Shown: one piece after another, positions 1-9,996 of the stretch
Layout: each line of letters begins with the position of its first letter
Numbering within the stretch: position 1 is the stretch's first letter
NCBI RefSeq assembly: GCF_030378165.1
Contig: NZ_CP119766.1
Coordinates: forward strand, 4,402,001-4,466,000
Direction of reading: 5' to 3'
Length of the DNA: 64,000 bases
Origin: Flavobacterium panacagri
Lineage (GTDB): Bacteria; Bacteroidota; Bacteroidia; Flavobacteriales; Flavobacteriaceae
Translations under genes and position numbers: made by a program
The notes under the pieces: model-generated
Seen by the model: the letters and a program-made list of their open reading frames with translations, nothing else
Told to the model about the DNA's origin: nothing
Databases searched by the model: none

Positions 1-79
1 CGCTGATTGTGTTCTGAGCGAAAACACAAAAAGGAAGCAAGAGTAATAAAAGTAAAAATTTAGTTTTAATCCTTTTCAT
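1..79 (-). CDS. N-terminus of a secreted, probably SusC-like protein (partial, leaves the window)
   Basis: Reading leftwards from an ATG at 79, the minus strand gives 26 codons: Met-Lys-Arg-Ile-Lys-Thr-Lys, a run of leucines, then PFCVFAQNTIS. This is a textbook type I signal peptide (basic start, Leu-rich core, cleavage after VFA before Gln). The residues after the cleavage point (QNTIS) match how many SusC-type TonB receptors of Flavobacteria begin, just before their carboxypeptidase-like domain. The frame is open to the window edge. It is divergent from the hybrid sensor gene at 824, a common arrangement for a sensor and its target SusC/SusD operon. Signal peptide and reading frame are seen; the SusC identity is inference from context and could be wrong. 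Confidence 0.55.
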   Translation of the reverse strand, partial: MKRIKTKFLLLLLLLPFCVFAQNTIS

Positions 80-823
80 ACTTTTTTTAATTGGTTTGGT
101 TTAAGTTAGTTTTTGTTCATTCAGTTTAAGTCGAAAAAAGATAGCAGGAAATAAACCTAAAGAAATAATGTTTAGTTTTTATACTAATTATTTCTTTGAA
201 TTATAAACTGTTTTCTTTTTAAAATAAGCGTAATCTTTTCTTTAGAATGAGGATAGGTTTCCTCTGTAAAGTTTAATTGGAGTGCTGGTCATTTTTAAAT
301 TGTTTTTGGTTAAGATAATTAGTTAGATGTTTTGTTGACTTGCTTTAAACAAAAAATAAAACACAATTATTCAATCGTTATAGCTTGTCAACTCACATTG
401 CAAATTAAGGATACAGCGCGTTTTAAATACAGGGAAAAATTCATTTATAAAAGGGGACAATTTCGTAAAAGGATAAATAGAATGCCTTATAAAAACAGAT
501 TCTTCATTTTTTTGGTCTAAAAAAAATAACAAAGCAAAAAATTAATCATTAAAAAAACATATTTAATAATACATTAGATTGTCGTTTTAGAACTTTATTA
601 TTTCAGAAAAAAGTTGGCTCTTAGGCTGAAAAAAGAACCTAGAAATTTCCGCCAATAATTAATCTAAAAAACAAATGTTACTTTTACACCTTATGCAATA
701 AATTATTATTTTCGCAAAGCATACCGATTTAAGCTATATTCATCTAAAAAGTTGATTCTGCTTTCAGATCACATTCCTTCTATTTTTCGTATATATAAAG
801 AGCAGTAAGCTTAAAAAAAATCT
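80..823. promoter_or_regulatory. 744-bp divergent intergenic region upstream of hybrid sensor 1
   Basis: No convincing gene is present. A short plus-strand frame at 332-520 has no family resemblance or good start context and was left out. The region separates two divergent starts (79 minus, 824 plus), so it must hold both promoters. TATTTTCG at 707-714, about 110 bases before the sensor start, is one base away from the Bacteroidota -7 box TAnnTTTG. A similar TATTTCG lies about 90 bases before the second sensor gene. I saw no copy of the ATCCTG operator motif here. Confidence 0.4.
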
Positions 824-3800
824 ATGAATAAGTTAGTTTTTCTTGTTATCAGTTTTCTTTCAATAAATGCTTTTGGACAGAATTACCCAATAAGACATCT
901 TGACATTTCATCAGGACTTTCAAACAATTCTGTTGCCACCATATATCAAGATCAAAATGGATACATGTGGTTTGGAACTTTTGACGGACTTAACAGATAT
1001 GATGGAAACGATTTTAAAATTTACCGCCATATCCATACTGATCCTAATTCTATTCAAGGAAATGCAATAAGCTGTATCGAAGGCGATTATCAAAATAATT
1101 TGTGGATAGGAACAACAGCTGGGCCTGTTATTTTTAATGCAGAACGCTCTTCGTTTAGTCCATTGAAATATATTGGAATTGATAAAAAAGTCAAACCTTT
1201 ACAAATTACTGCTTACGAAATCATTGCCGTACATTCTGAAAATATCATTCTTGTTGCAACAAAGGAAGCAATTGTACTTTATAAAGAAGACCAGAAAACT
1301 GGAACAGCAATACCCTTTAACGGAAAATTAAATTATATAGCCCGTTCTATAGCTTACAATGCCAAGAAAAAAATCTTCTTTGTTTTTATAACTGGAAAAG
1401 GTCTTTGCCAATATGATATTAAATCAAAAAGACTAACACTTCTAAACAATAGCATTACAGGTGCAAATTGTATCAAACTGACAAATGAAGGACTTTGGAT
1501 TGGCTCAGATGAAGGTGCCTATTTGTATAATGCAAGTCTCAATAGCTATTCTAAAAACTACTTTCAGGAAAAAACAGTAGTTCGTGATTTTTTCCAGCAG
1601 GACAACAGACTTTGGATTGCTACCGACGGTGCGGGACTGTATACCATTACAAAAAATCAATCTACTCCTATTTCATATCAGGCAAATGGCCCTATTTCCT
1701 TATTGAAAAGTAAATCGCTGTATGATATTTTTGAAAGCAAAAACGGAGAAATGTGGTTTGGAACACTGCGTGGCGGTGTTAGCATGATGGGAAAAAAGCC
1801 ACTCTATTTTAATCATTACAAAAGCAAAAATCCTCAAACGAATAAAGAAGACGAAGATCCCGCAGCAAACTTCATGCTTTCTTTTTGTGAAGATGAAAAG
1901 AAAAACATTTGGATTGGTACAGATGGTGCAGGAATGCGATACTGGAACAGAAAACAAAACACCTATGATGTTTACTCTACCACATCATCAGCTGGGAGAA
2001 AACTTCAAAGTAATTTTGTTACCAGTATCGTTAAAGATTCTGATAATGCTATTTGGGTAGCTATGTGGAAAGGCGGTGTATGTCGTATCGATCCAAAATC
2101 AAAAGCAATTCAGAATTATTCCATTTATAATCAATACACTAAAAAAGCGGAACAAGAATCATGGCTGCTTTTTTTAGATTCAAAAAAAATACTTTGGCTT
2201 GCCGTAACTAATGCAGGCGCATTTTATCAATTTGACAGAAAACAGAATAAATTTATCTGTTATAGTAATACTTTACGCGATGTAACTTGTCTTTACGAAA
2301 CCAAAGACGGCAAAATATGGGGCGGAACATTCAATTCTTTTTTTGAGATAGATGCCAAAACAAAAAAAATTAAAAACTACCATTCTGATTATAACATTAG
2401 ATGTATAACTGAGGATCAAAATAACAATCTTTGGATTGGCACCGTAGAAGGCGGTCTGCTTTTATTCGATAGAAAAACAGGAAAGACTAAAAAATACACC
2501 ACTCAAAACGGCCTTCCTAGTAATACCATATTACGCCTTTTAGAAGACAATGAAGGGAATTTATGGATGAGTACGTACCATGGAATCTCAAGATTTAATC
2601 CAAAGAATAATACTTTCAGAAATTTTGGAACCACTGATGGACTGCAGGGCAATCAATTTAGTTGGAATGCAGGAACAAAACTTTCTACGGGAGAATTCAT
2701 TTTTGGAGGTATAAATGGATTTAATGTTTTTCATCCGGACAGCATAAAAGATAAAAAAAATACAGGCCGATTTTTATTAAATGATTTGCTGGTAAACAAT
2801 GAATCTTTACCATTGAACAGTCCTTATATAACTGAAAAAAATCTGGAAATGATCAGCAGTGTCGAGCTTCCTTATGAAAAATCGGCGTTAAGTTTTGATT
2901 TTGTTTATCTAGATTATGTTAATTCTGAAAAAATCAATACCGCTTATTTTCTCGACGGCTGGGATAAAACCTGGAATTATACTTCAAAAAATAACCGAGC
3001 AAATTATTCCCGACTAACTGAAGGAACTTATGTTTTTAAAGTGAAAACAACCGATGTTTTTGGAAATTGGACAAATGAAGTAATATTGGCAACGGTAACA
3101 ATTCTTCCGCCTTGGTACAGAACTTGGTGGGCTTATACCTTTTATTTAATTGGTATAATTGGCGCTATCTACGCTTACGTTGGTTATCACAAAAACAAGG
3201 AAAGACTTCGTTATGAAATAAAACTGGCTCGAATGGAGCATAAAAAAGACAAGGAACATGCAGAGAAACAGTTTTCTATGTTTACTTATATGGCTCATGA
3301 ATTGCGAACTCCGTTGTCTTTAATTATAAATCCGCTTAAAAGTGCAATGGAAAGAAAAAACCGCACTGAAGATGATTTAGATTTAAATCTTGCTTATAAA
3401 AATGCGAAGCGATTATTGAGTCTTACAGATCAATTGCTGCTGTTTAGAAAAGCAGAAACCGATCTTGACGAACTCAAAATTTCCAAGATTAATCTGAATC
3501 TGCTTTGTAAAGAAATTTACGAGAGCTTTACACAAATGGCGGCGGTTAAAAATCTAAACTACCAATTTATTGAAAATGAAACAGCAGTTGAAATATATGG
3601 AGATTATGAAAAAATAGAAATTACGCTGTTCAATTTAATCTCTAATGCTTTTAAATTTACTCCTAATAAAGGATCAATTACTATTGAAGTAATCGAGAAT
3701 AGTGCTGATGTTTCTATAATTATATCAGATACTGGAAGTGGTATTCACGAAAATGACATTGACACTATTTTTGAAAAATTCAAGCAAATTCAGTCTAAAT

Positions 3801-4894
3801 CTACCAATGGTTTTGGAATCGGACTTTATATTGCTAAATATTTTGTAAACAAACATCATGGCGAAATCATTTGCAAAAGTAAACTTGGAGAAGGCACATC
3901 ATTCCTAATTACGCTTCCAAAAGGAAACAGCCATTTCGCGGCAATGAACATCAACGAAAATCATCCGCACATGTCACTGCTTGTGGGAGAACTTCTTGAA
4001 GGAATGCCTGTCGCTCATCAAAATACATACGAAAAAACAATCGAGTCCTCCTATCCAGAAAATCTTCAGTCAGCAATAATCAGCACTAAAAAAACACTGC
4101 TGATTGTGGAAGACAATCCTGAAATGAATCATTATCTGGTACAGCTTTTCTCTAAAAACTATGTTGTTTATGCTGCCGCTAATGGAATTGAGGGATTAAA
4201 ACTGGTAGAAAAACATACGCCGGATATTGTACTGAGCGACATTTCTATGGAAGGCATGAACGGATTAGATTTGTGCAAAAAAATCAAGCAAAATGACGAT
4301 TTTGGCCATATTCCTGTAATACTTCTTACAGCTACAACGAGTAACGATATTCATTTGCAGAGTATTACAGAAGGCGCTGATGACTATGTTACTAAACCAT
4401 TTGACAGTGACATCCTTCTGGCAAGAGTAGATTCGGTTCTTCGAAACAGAGGGCAATTGCGCAAATACTTCTTAGACAGCATTACACTTCGTGAAAACGG
4501 AAATAAAGTTCCAACTGAATACAAAGAATTCCTGGATAAATGTATCGAAATTGTTGAAGCCAATCTTGAAAACAGCGAATTCAATTTAAAGAGTTTCTCT
4601 ACCGAAATGGGAATGAGCCATTCCAGTCTTTATAAGAAGATTAAAGCAATTTCGGGACAAACCGTAAATGTTTTTATCCGATCTATCAGAATACGCAGAG
4701 CCGCTGTAATTATGCTTACTGAAAATATTAATATAGCTCAAGTTGGCCCTCAGGTTGGTATCGAAGACCAACGTTATTTCCGTCAGCAGTTCATAAAATT
4801 GTTTGGAATGAAACCTTCAGAGTATATCAAAAAATACCGAAATTCTTTTAACAAAGATTTAAACATCATTCAGAAAAGAGATACAGACAATTAG
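824..4894 (+). CDS. Hybrid two-component system sensor/regulator (HTCS) 1
   Basis: A one-polypeptide signalling protein of 1356 aa, typical of Bacteroidota polysaccharide loci. It begins with a signal peptide (about 1-18, ending AFGQ). A periplasmic domain of two-component-regulator propeller repeats follows (recurrent WFGT or WIGT motifs such as GYMWFGTFDGL), then a Y_Y_Y domain (about 700-755). A membrane segment lies near 765-787. The histidine kinase has its phospho-acceptor H825 in HELRTP, followed by an ATPase domain with DTGSGI and GFGIGL. A receiver domain follows with acidic D1097 and probable phospho-acceptor D1139, and an AraC-type HTH ends the protein (about 1260-1350). It should bind an oligosaccharide in the periplasm and activate nearby operons directly. 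It converges with the minus-strand lyase/hydrolase operon ending at 4947. The exact ligand cannot be read from sequence; a rhamnogalacturonan fragment is the likely class. Confidence 0.96.
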   Translation: MNKLVFLVISFLSINAFGQNYPIRHLDISSGLSNNSVATIYQDQNGYMWFGTFDGLNRYDGNDFKIYRHIHTDPNSIQGNAISCIEGDYQNNLWIGTTAGPVIFNAERSSFSPLKYIGIDKKVKPLQITAYEIIAVHSENIILVATKEAIVLYKEDQKTGTAIPFNGKLNYIARSIAYNAKKKIFFVFITGKGLCQYDIKSKRLTLLNNSITGANCIKLTNEGLWIGSDEGAYLYNASLNSYSKNYFQEKTVVRDFFQQDNRLWIATDGAGLYTITKNQSTPISYQANGPISLLKSKSLYDIFESKNGEMWFGTLRGGVSMMGKKPLYFNHYKSKNPQTNKEDEDPAANFMLSFCEDEKKNIWIGTDGAGMRYWNRKQNTYDVYSTTSSAGRKLQSNFVTSIVKDSDNAIWVAMWKGGVCRIDPKSKAIQNYSIYNQYTKKAEQESWLLFLDSKKILWLAVTNAGAFYQFDRKQNKFICYSNTLRDVTCLYETKDGKIWGGTFNSFFEIDAKTKKIKNYHSDYNIRCITEDQNNNLWIGTVEGGLLLFDRKTGKTKKYTTQNGLPSNTILRLLEDNEGNLWMSTYHGISRFNPKNNTFRNFGTTDGLQGNQFSWNAGTKLSTGEFIFGGINGFNVFHPDSIKDKKNTGRFLLNDLLVNNESLPLNSPYITEKNLEMISSVELPYEKSALSFDFVYLDYVNSEKINTAYFLDGWDKTWNYTSKNNRANYSRLTEGTYVFKVKTTDVFGNWTNEVILATVTILPPWYRTWWAYTFYLIGIIGAIYAYVGYHKNKERLRYEIKLARMEHKKDKEHAEKQFSMFTYMAHELRTPLSLIINPLKSAMERKNRTEDDLDLNLAYKNAKRLLSLTDQLLLFRKAETDLDELKISKINLNLLCKEIYESFTQMAAVKNLNYQFIENETAVEIYGDYEKIEITLFNLISNAFKFTPNKGSITIEVIENSADVSIIISDTGSGIHENDIDTIFEKFKQIQSKSTNGFGIGLYIAKYFVNKHHGEIICKSKLGEGTSFLITLPKGNSHFAAMNINENHPHMSLLVGELLEGMPVAHQNTYEKTIESSYPENLQSAIISTKKTLLIVEDNPEMNHYLVQLFSKNYVVYAAANGIEGLKLVEKHTPDIVLSDISMEGMNGLDLCKKIKQNDDFGHIPVILLTATTSNDIHLQSITEGADDYVTKPFDSDILLARVDSVLRNRGQLRKYFLDSITLRENGNKVPTEYKEFLDKCIEIVEANLENSEFNLKSFSTEMGMSHSSLYKKIKAISGQTVNVFIRSIRIRRAAVIMLTENINIAQVGPQVGIEDQRYFRQQFIKLFGMKPSEYIKKYRNSFNKDLNIIQKRDTDN

Positions 4895-4946
4895 TAAAAA
4901 ACATCATTTTACCTCTGTTAAAAATCAGATAATTAAGTTTATAATA

Positions 4947-6533
4947 CTAATTCATAAAAGATAAATCATCTACATAACAAAAAGCTCCAGCTTTTCCGTC
5001 AGCAAAAAAACCAATCTCCACCTTTCCTCCTTTTACAACGATGTTTGAAATGGTAATGGTTTTCCACGCTGCATTTTGTTCTTTAATAACATAGGAAAAT
5101 CTCTTGTTACCGCTGACTGCATACATTTCTAAATTCTTAAAATCGGCGCTGTTTTTTATTTTGGCAGAAAGCGTATAAACACCATCTTTTAGTTTAACGA
5201 ATGGCGAAGAAGCAATAGTTTGAAAAGTCTTTCTTTTGAAATCTATTTTATCACTGATTTCAAGACTTTTCTCTCCAATTACCGTTTTTCGTTCTTCTTC
5301 GGTATTAAAGTGATTTAAAACAGGAGAAATTGAATCCAACGAAATCTTATTTCCCTGAATAACTTCAGAAAACCAGCCCGTCAGCTGAATCTGGACAGGT
5401 TTTACAGGACTCGGAATGTGTCTGCGGTCGGCTTCAAAACTAGCATTTTTAATATAATTATTATCTTTTGCTACTTCCCATTTTCCTGTTTTTTCTTCCA
5501 GATTCCATGAGTTTAAAGAATTAAAATAAGGTGTTGTACCTTCAAACGAAATGGGACACCATTGGTTATATCCCAATCCGTTTCCAGCAAAATTGGCCCA
5601 GCGGTCTCCGCAATAGACTATGGTTTCTTGTTTGCTTCCTTTTACAGAAAAGAAAAATCCAGTTTGTGAGATGTGTGCAAAATCATCTTCAGTGCCTTTC
5701 ATTATCTGCATGTCATTTACAGGGAGATAAGGCCCGCGAATATTGTCTGACACCAAATAATAAGCAAAAGAAGCATCCCAGCCATAAATATTGGACGCAA
5801 ACATATAATACTTATTCTTGTATTTAAACATACAGTTTCCTTCACGGCTTTCGCCTTTAAAAACCTCCGTACAATCCAAAAGATTTATTTTTTCGTCTTT
5901 GATACCAATTTCAGAAACATAAATTTTATTTCGTCCTCTTCCGTAAGAATAGATTAAATAAGATTTTCCGGTATCTTCATCTGTAAAAACAGTCTGGTCG
6001 CCAGTGTTGCTCGTTCCAATCATTTTTTCCATATTGATTTTCTGATGCCATTCAAACTGACTTGTCGGCGAGTCCGAAAGTGTAATCAATACTTCTGAGT
6101 CGTGCTGTACGAACATCGCATATTTTTTCCATTCCTTGATATAAGCAACTCCCAAACGTCCAACCCATGTTTTGCCGTTTTTATTTACTTTTTCTTTGGT
6201 CAAAACATCCCCTTCAAAAGTCCAGTTGACCAAATCTGTAGAGCTGTAACAGGTAACCGACTTGAAAGTTGATGTTGGCAGTGTAACCGCAGGATTATAG
6301 CGATAAACATCTGCTTCTTCATATTGTACGCCATACCAATAATATTTCTGGACACCGCTCATCGGGTCTGTAAATTTAAAAATACCGCCTCCCTGACTGT
6401 AAATAGGTTTTTCATCTTTGGTTTTCCAAAAAGAATCATTTTTAATATTCAATAATTGCGCTTCAACAACAGAACCGTTAAAACAGCATATAAAAACTAA
6501 AAGTATTTTGAACAGAAGGGTATTGATATTCAT
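4947..6533 (-). CDS. GH43-like beta-propeller glycosidase (subfamily 24/34-like, galactan side-chain type)
   Basis: A secreted protein of 528 aa with a signal peptide ending VVEAQ. The first ~350 residues read as a five-bladed GH43-type propeller: an opening QGGGI segment followed by YYWYG, TDEDTG, and a REGNCMFK motif followed by YYMFAS and a Gly-Trp. These spacings fit the exo-beta-1,3-galactanase-like branch of GH43 (subfamilies 24/34), where the acid glutamate sits in an E-(G/S/A)-x-x-MFK context. The last ~170 residues form a jelly-roll, probably carbohydrate binding (ends with YVDDLSF, as in CBM4/CBM22-type modules). It is the last gene of the 15941-4947 operon, 16 bases after the GH28 gene. 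Likely role: removing galactose or a related sugar from RG-I side chains. The fold is well supported; subfamily and substrate are inferred. Confidence 0.8.
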   Translation of the reverse strand: MNINTLLFKILLVFICCFNGSVVEAQLLNIKNDSFWKTKDEKPIYSQGGGIFKFTDPMSGVQKYYWYGVQYEEADVYRYNPAVTLPTSTFKSVTCYSSTDLVNWTFEGDVLTKEKVNKNGKTWVGRLGVAYIKEWKKYAMFVQHDSEVLITLSDSPTSQFEWHQKINMEKMIGTSNTGDQTVFTDEDTGKSYLIYSYGRGRNKIYVSEIGIKDEKINLLDCTEVFKGESREGNCMFKYKNKYYMFASNIYGWDASFAYYLVSDNIRGPYLPVNDMQIMKGTEDDFAHISQTGFFFSVKGSKQETIVYCGDRWANFAGNGLGYNQWCPISFEGTTPYFNSLNSWNLEEKTGKWEVAKDNNYIKNASFEADRRHIPSPVKPVQIQLTGWFSEVIQGNKISLDSISPVLNHFNTEEERKTVIGEKSLEISDKIDFKRKTFQTIASSPFVKLKDGVYTLSAKIKNSADFKNLEMYAVSGNKRFSYVIKEQNAAWKTITISNIVVKGGKVEIGFFADGKAGAFCYVDDLSFMN

Positions 6534-6549
6534 CTTTCTAAAATTTAAA

Positions 6550-7920
6550 TCAGTTTTGAATACTAAAGTTTTTTACATTTTCATGAATGGATTTTTCTCC
6601 CTGAACATTCTGAGCCGTTACATTTTTAAGAAAAATATTTTCGACTGGAAGTTCTTTCTGCGCCAAAATTCTTGAAATAAATTTGACGTTTGTAGCTTTT
6701 ATATTTTCAAGATACACGTTCTGAATCGGTGTAAGTCTTTTTTCGATTGTTGGAACTAAATTTCGCCATTGGTACAAAACATCGGTTTCAATTCCGAGAA
6801 TCCCCTCGTCAATTTTTCCTGAAGTTATGTTGGTCATGTGAATGTTCTTTACATAACCGCCTCTTCGTTCATTGGTTTTAATAAATAAAAGATGATTAAG
6901 TTTGGCTCCATCTACCACCGTACAATTATCAATAAAAACATTTTCGATACCTCCTGATAGTTCACTTCCAATAGCAACTAATTGATGACCGTTTTTGACA
7001 GTACAGTTTCGCATTACAATATTTTTTGAAGGCGTATTCAATCTCCAAGCATCCTGATTACTTCCAGATTTAATCGCAATCGCATCGTCTCCCTGGTCAA
7101 AAACACAATTTTCTATCAAAACATTCTGACTCATTTCAGGATCTACACCATCGTTATTATGTCCGTGAGCGTAAACATTCAAATTTCGAAGCACCACATC
7201 TTTAGACAAAAAAGGATGAATCGTCCAAAACGGACTGTTCGTAATTTTCACACCTTCCATCAAAATATTTTCGCATCTATTAAACTGAATAAACTGTGGA
7301 CGGAAATTGGCAGTATCATTTACCATCTGTCTTTCTTTCATGGGTTTATTATAAGAAGCCAGATAATATAATCTCTTCAGGCTTTCCATGTGCGCTTTGG
7401 GTCTTGCAAACCATTGTTTCCAAACATCCATTTTTGCTTTTAATTCGCCTTCTCCTGTAATAGCTATATTTTTACATTGATACGCATAAATCAAAGGCGA
7501 ATAATTATAACATTCATAGCCTTCCCAAGTAGAGCGTACCGCTGGCAGGTAATCTTTTGGATTTTCTGAAAAAAGCAAAACCGCGCCTTTTTTCAAATGC
7601 AGATTTACATTGCTTTTAAAATGAATTTTCTTTGTTAACCATTCTCCTTCTGGAATAACTACTGTTCCACCTCCCAATTTGCTGGCCTTAGCAATAGCTT
7701 TACTGATGGCATCAGAAGTTTTATTCAAATCTCCTGCAACAGCACCAAAATCTGTAATCGAAAATTCTTTACAGTTGCTGAAATCAGGAATTTTTATCGC
7801 TGGCATTTCAAAAGGAGCTTTTACAGTCACTTCCTTTAAGGTTACTCCTGAATCATTTTTCTTGAACGATACAAAAACAAACGAAATCACTAAAGCCGTA
7901 CAAAATATTATTTTTTTCAT
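6550..7920 (-). CDS. GH28 polygalacturonase/rhamnogalacturonan hydrolase
   Basis: A 456-aa right-handed beta-helix hydrolase that cleaves alpha-linked galacturonic acid by inversion. After a hydrophobic N-terminus, the Pectate-lyase-3-like opening (DFGAVAGD) is followed by the GH28 core. The catalytic acids are visible with family spacing: D257 in NNDGVDPE, then D278 and D279 in QGDDAIAIKSG. The NGHQLVAIGSE segment replaces the usual GHG, and FIKTNERRGG replaces RIK. The N-terminal hydrophobic stretch lacks an obvious lipobox or clean AxA site, so its exact location (periplasm or membrane-anchored) is uncertain. It sits between the PL11 lyase and the GH43 gene with gaps of 56 and 16 bases, so all three are probably co-transcribed. 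It most likely acts on Rha-GalA oligosaccharides released by the lyase; whether exo or endo cannot be seen. Confidence 0.93.
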   Translation of the reverse strand: MKKIIFCTALVISFVFVSFKKNDSGVTLKEVTVKAPFEMPAIKIPDFSNCKEFSITDFGAVAGDLNKTSDAISKAIAKASKLGGGTVVIPEGEWLTKKIHFKSNVNLHLKKGAVLLFSENPKDYLPAVRSTWEGYECYNYSPLIYAYQCKNIAITGEGELKAKMDVWKQWFARPKAHMESLKRLYYLASYNKPMKERQMVNDTANFRPQFIQFNRCENILMEGVKITNSPFWTIHPFLSKDVVLRNLNVYAHGHNNDGVDPEMSQNVLIENCVFDQGDDAIAIKSGSNQDAWRLNTPSKNIVMRNCTVKNGHQLVAIGSELSGGIENVFIDNCTVVDGAKLNHLLFIKTNERRGGYVKNIHMTNITSGKIDEGILGIETDVLYQWRNLVPTIEKRLTPIQNVYLENIKATNVKFISRILAQKELPVENIFLKNVTAQNVQGEKSIHENVKNFSIQN

Positions 7921-7976
7921 GATGAAATTGATTTTAATCTTATGAATTTCTATTCTTTCTAAAATTAACTTTCAAA

Positions 7977-9833
7977 TTATTTTTTTGCCGATACCAGCAC
8001 AATATTTGGCTTTGGAGCAGGTTTCATGTCTGTCCCCATATAAAAACTAGTATGTGGAGGCTGATTATAACCAACATTCTGCCATGCAATACTCAATCTG
8101 TATTGCGGATCGTGCATGAGCGTATACTGTCTGATTTGGGTCGGAATAGTGCTAGAATAAATTCGGAGTTCTTTATTGTCTTCCGACCTCAAAATTAATT
8201 CCTCACGCCAGTCGCCTAAAATATCTGCCGAAAGTGCCGGTGTCGATTTTGTACCATTATTAGAAACCGCACCATTTGCAGTAAACAAACGGCCTTTTTC
8301 ATATTTATCGATATAATTCGAATTGAGAATTTCACGCGATGTATCTCCATCCCAATAAATTAAGAAATTAACTGAACTTGGTGCTTTCCCAACAACGTTG
8401 CCTTTCATATCATACAAATTTGGAGAACCTGACCACCAGAATTGTGCGCCTTTTCGGGTTGGATCAATATTATCTGCAACACCTCTGCCGACATCTTCAT
8501 TTAGAGAATCCGTAAATAAAACTTTTCCATCGGCAGCGGCAAAAATAGTAACCCCAGGCCCTCTTGTACCATTTTCAATTTCATGAATTCCAAAAACTTC
8601 TAGACCTGGACGATCAGGATCTAAATCTGAAACATGAATGGCATCTCCATGTCTAAAACCCGTTGTGTACAAACCTTTTCCGTTGTCATCAACACACATC
8701 GAACCGTAAATAATTTCATCTTTGCCATCATTATCCACATCAGTAACGGTAAGATTATGATTTCCCATTCCCGAATAAGGATTTTCAGAATCTTTACTAT
8801 CAAAAACCCATCTTGAAGTTAGTTTTTGATCTTTAAAATCCCATGCTGCCAAAACTGTCCTTCCATAATAACCACGACACATTACAACGCTTGGATGAAT
8901 TCCGTCAAGATAAGCAACACAAGCCAAAAAACGATCCATACGGTTCCCTTTAGTATCATTTCCACCGCTTCCGCCATGTCCTCCCCAGCCCGCCAAATCG
9001 CCTCTTTCAGCAATATAATCGACTGTTGTAATTAATTTTCCTGTTTTTCCGTTAAAGACAGAAAGATATTCAGGGCCTTTTAAAATTTTTCCAAAAGTTG
9101 CTGAATTTGGATCTCGATCAACCCAGTCTTTCGATGCATCTCCTACCACATTATTTTGACTGTCTCTAGTGCCATCTGCTGTTTTACAAACAAACTCTGA
9201 AATTCCGTCGCCATCCAAATCGTACACCATAAACTGCGTGTAATGTGCGCCTTCGCGAATGTTCTTTCCTAAATTGATTTCCCATAAAAATTTACCTTCC
9301 AAAGTATAGGCCTGAAAAATAGGAGGATCTGTAATTCCTGTATGTGAATTGTCATGACCTTTTCCTGTCATGTGCACCACAAGATCATACTTTCCGTCTC
9401 CGTCTAAATCGCCAACCGAAAGATCATTTGCTGTATAACCTTCAATTGGTTTTAATACAATTGATAAATAATCTTTATCAGGACTTGAAGCCAGAATCGT
9501 AAAACTTCCTTTTGCATCAGATTCTTTTCCTTTTAAAACCGTTTTTACAAACCAGGTATTTTCTTCTTGCACATTCGCTTTTGTATCTACATAGTTTGTT
9601 GCGCCAGTAATGGGTTTATCATTTAATTTGACTGCTTTTTTAGTACCGCTTTTACGATATAAATTAAAAGCCAGATCATCTGGATCAGTTCCTAAAACAC
9701 GCCATCCAATAAAAAACTGACCCTTGTTTTTTACAGCAATAACGCCTCGATCGAGGTTTTCCATTTGCCTTTGCGCAAAAACATTTAGACCCAAAAAAAG
9801 CATTATTATTATAAAGTATCTACTATTTTTCAT
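7977..9833 (-). CDS. PL11 rhamnogalacturonan endolyase/exolyase
   Basis: A secreted 618-aa lyase (signal peptide ending NVFAQ) matching family PL11 in length and layout. Its opening NLDRGVIAV and GWRVLGTDP motifs are characteristic of YesW/YesX-type enzymes. An eight-bladed propeller follows with calcium-binding DxDxDG loops (VGDLDGDGKYD, VYDLDGDGISE, VTDVDNDGKDE). The family cleaves the Rha-alpha-1,4-GalA bond of the rhamnogalacturonan-I backbone by beta-elimination, leaving an unsaturated uronate at the new non-reducing end. That product is what the GH105 enzymes elsewhere in the window hydrolyse. It lies between the toroid enzyme at 9997 and the GH28 gene. The 163-bp gap in front of it carries a perfect 25-bp inverted repeat, so it may be partly uncoupled from the genes upstream. 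Confidence 0.95.
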   Translation of the reverse strand: MKNSRYFIIIMLFLGLNVFAQRQMENLDRGVIAVKNKGQFFIGWRVLGTDPDDLAFNLYRKSGTKKAVKLNDKPITGATNYVDTKANVQEENTWFVKTVLKGKESDAKGSFTILASSPDKDYLSIVLKPIEGYTANDLSVGDLDGDGKYDLVVHMTGKGHDNSHTGITDPPIFQAYTLEGKFLWEINLGKNIREGAHYTQFMVYDLDGDGISEFVCKTADGTRDSQNNVVGDASKDWVDRDPNSATFGKILKGPEYLSVFNGKTGKLITTVDYIAERGDLAGWGGHGGSGGNDTKGNRMDRFLACVAYLDGIHPSVVMCRGYYGRTVLAAWDFKDQKLTSRWVFDSKDSENPYSGMGNHNLTVTDVDNDGKDEIIYGSMCVDDNGKGLYTTGFRHGDAIHVSDLDPDRPGLEVFGIHEIENGTRGPGVTIFAAADGKVLFTDSLNEDVGRGVADNIDPTRKGAQFWWSGSPNLYDMKGNVVGKAPSSVNFLIYWDGDTSREILNSNYIDKYEKGRLFTANGAVSNNGTKSTPALSADILGDWREELILRSEDNKELRIYSSTIPTQIRQYTLMHDPQYRLSIAWQNVGYNQPPHTSFYMGTDMKPAPKPNIVLVSAKK

Positions 9834-9863
9834 ACTGTATTAAATATGTGAGTTTGTTGTTTT

Positions 9864-9937
9864 TAATCTCGCAAAGTCGCAAAGACGCAAAGAAAATTAA
9901 AAGCTAAACTTAGCGTCTTTGCGACTTTGCGAGATTA
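9864..9937. repeat. Perfect 25-bp inverted repeat of CGCAAAG units
   Basis: Arms at 9864-9888 and 9913-9937 are exact reverse complements separated by a 24-base loop. Each arm is built from repeated GCAAAG words (for example GTCGCAAAGACGC). The element lies between two co-directional genes of the same operon. The same word pattern recurs at 12160-12300 and 20466-20562, so it belongs to an interspersed family. It may act as an RNA hairpin that stabilises or partially terminates the message. Confidence 0.8.
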
Positions 9938-9996
9938 TCTACTTTTTAACTTAAAAAAAAACTTAGAGTCTAAGAATCTCAGCCACTCAGAATCTC

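Noticed and set aside
332..520. Plus-strand 62-aa frame in the region before HTCS 1
   Set aside because: Lys/Ile-rich composition typical of AT-rich non-coding DNA, no family resemblance, no clear ribosome-binding context.
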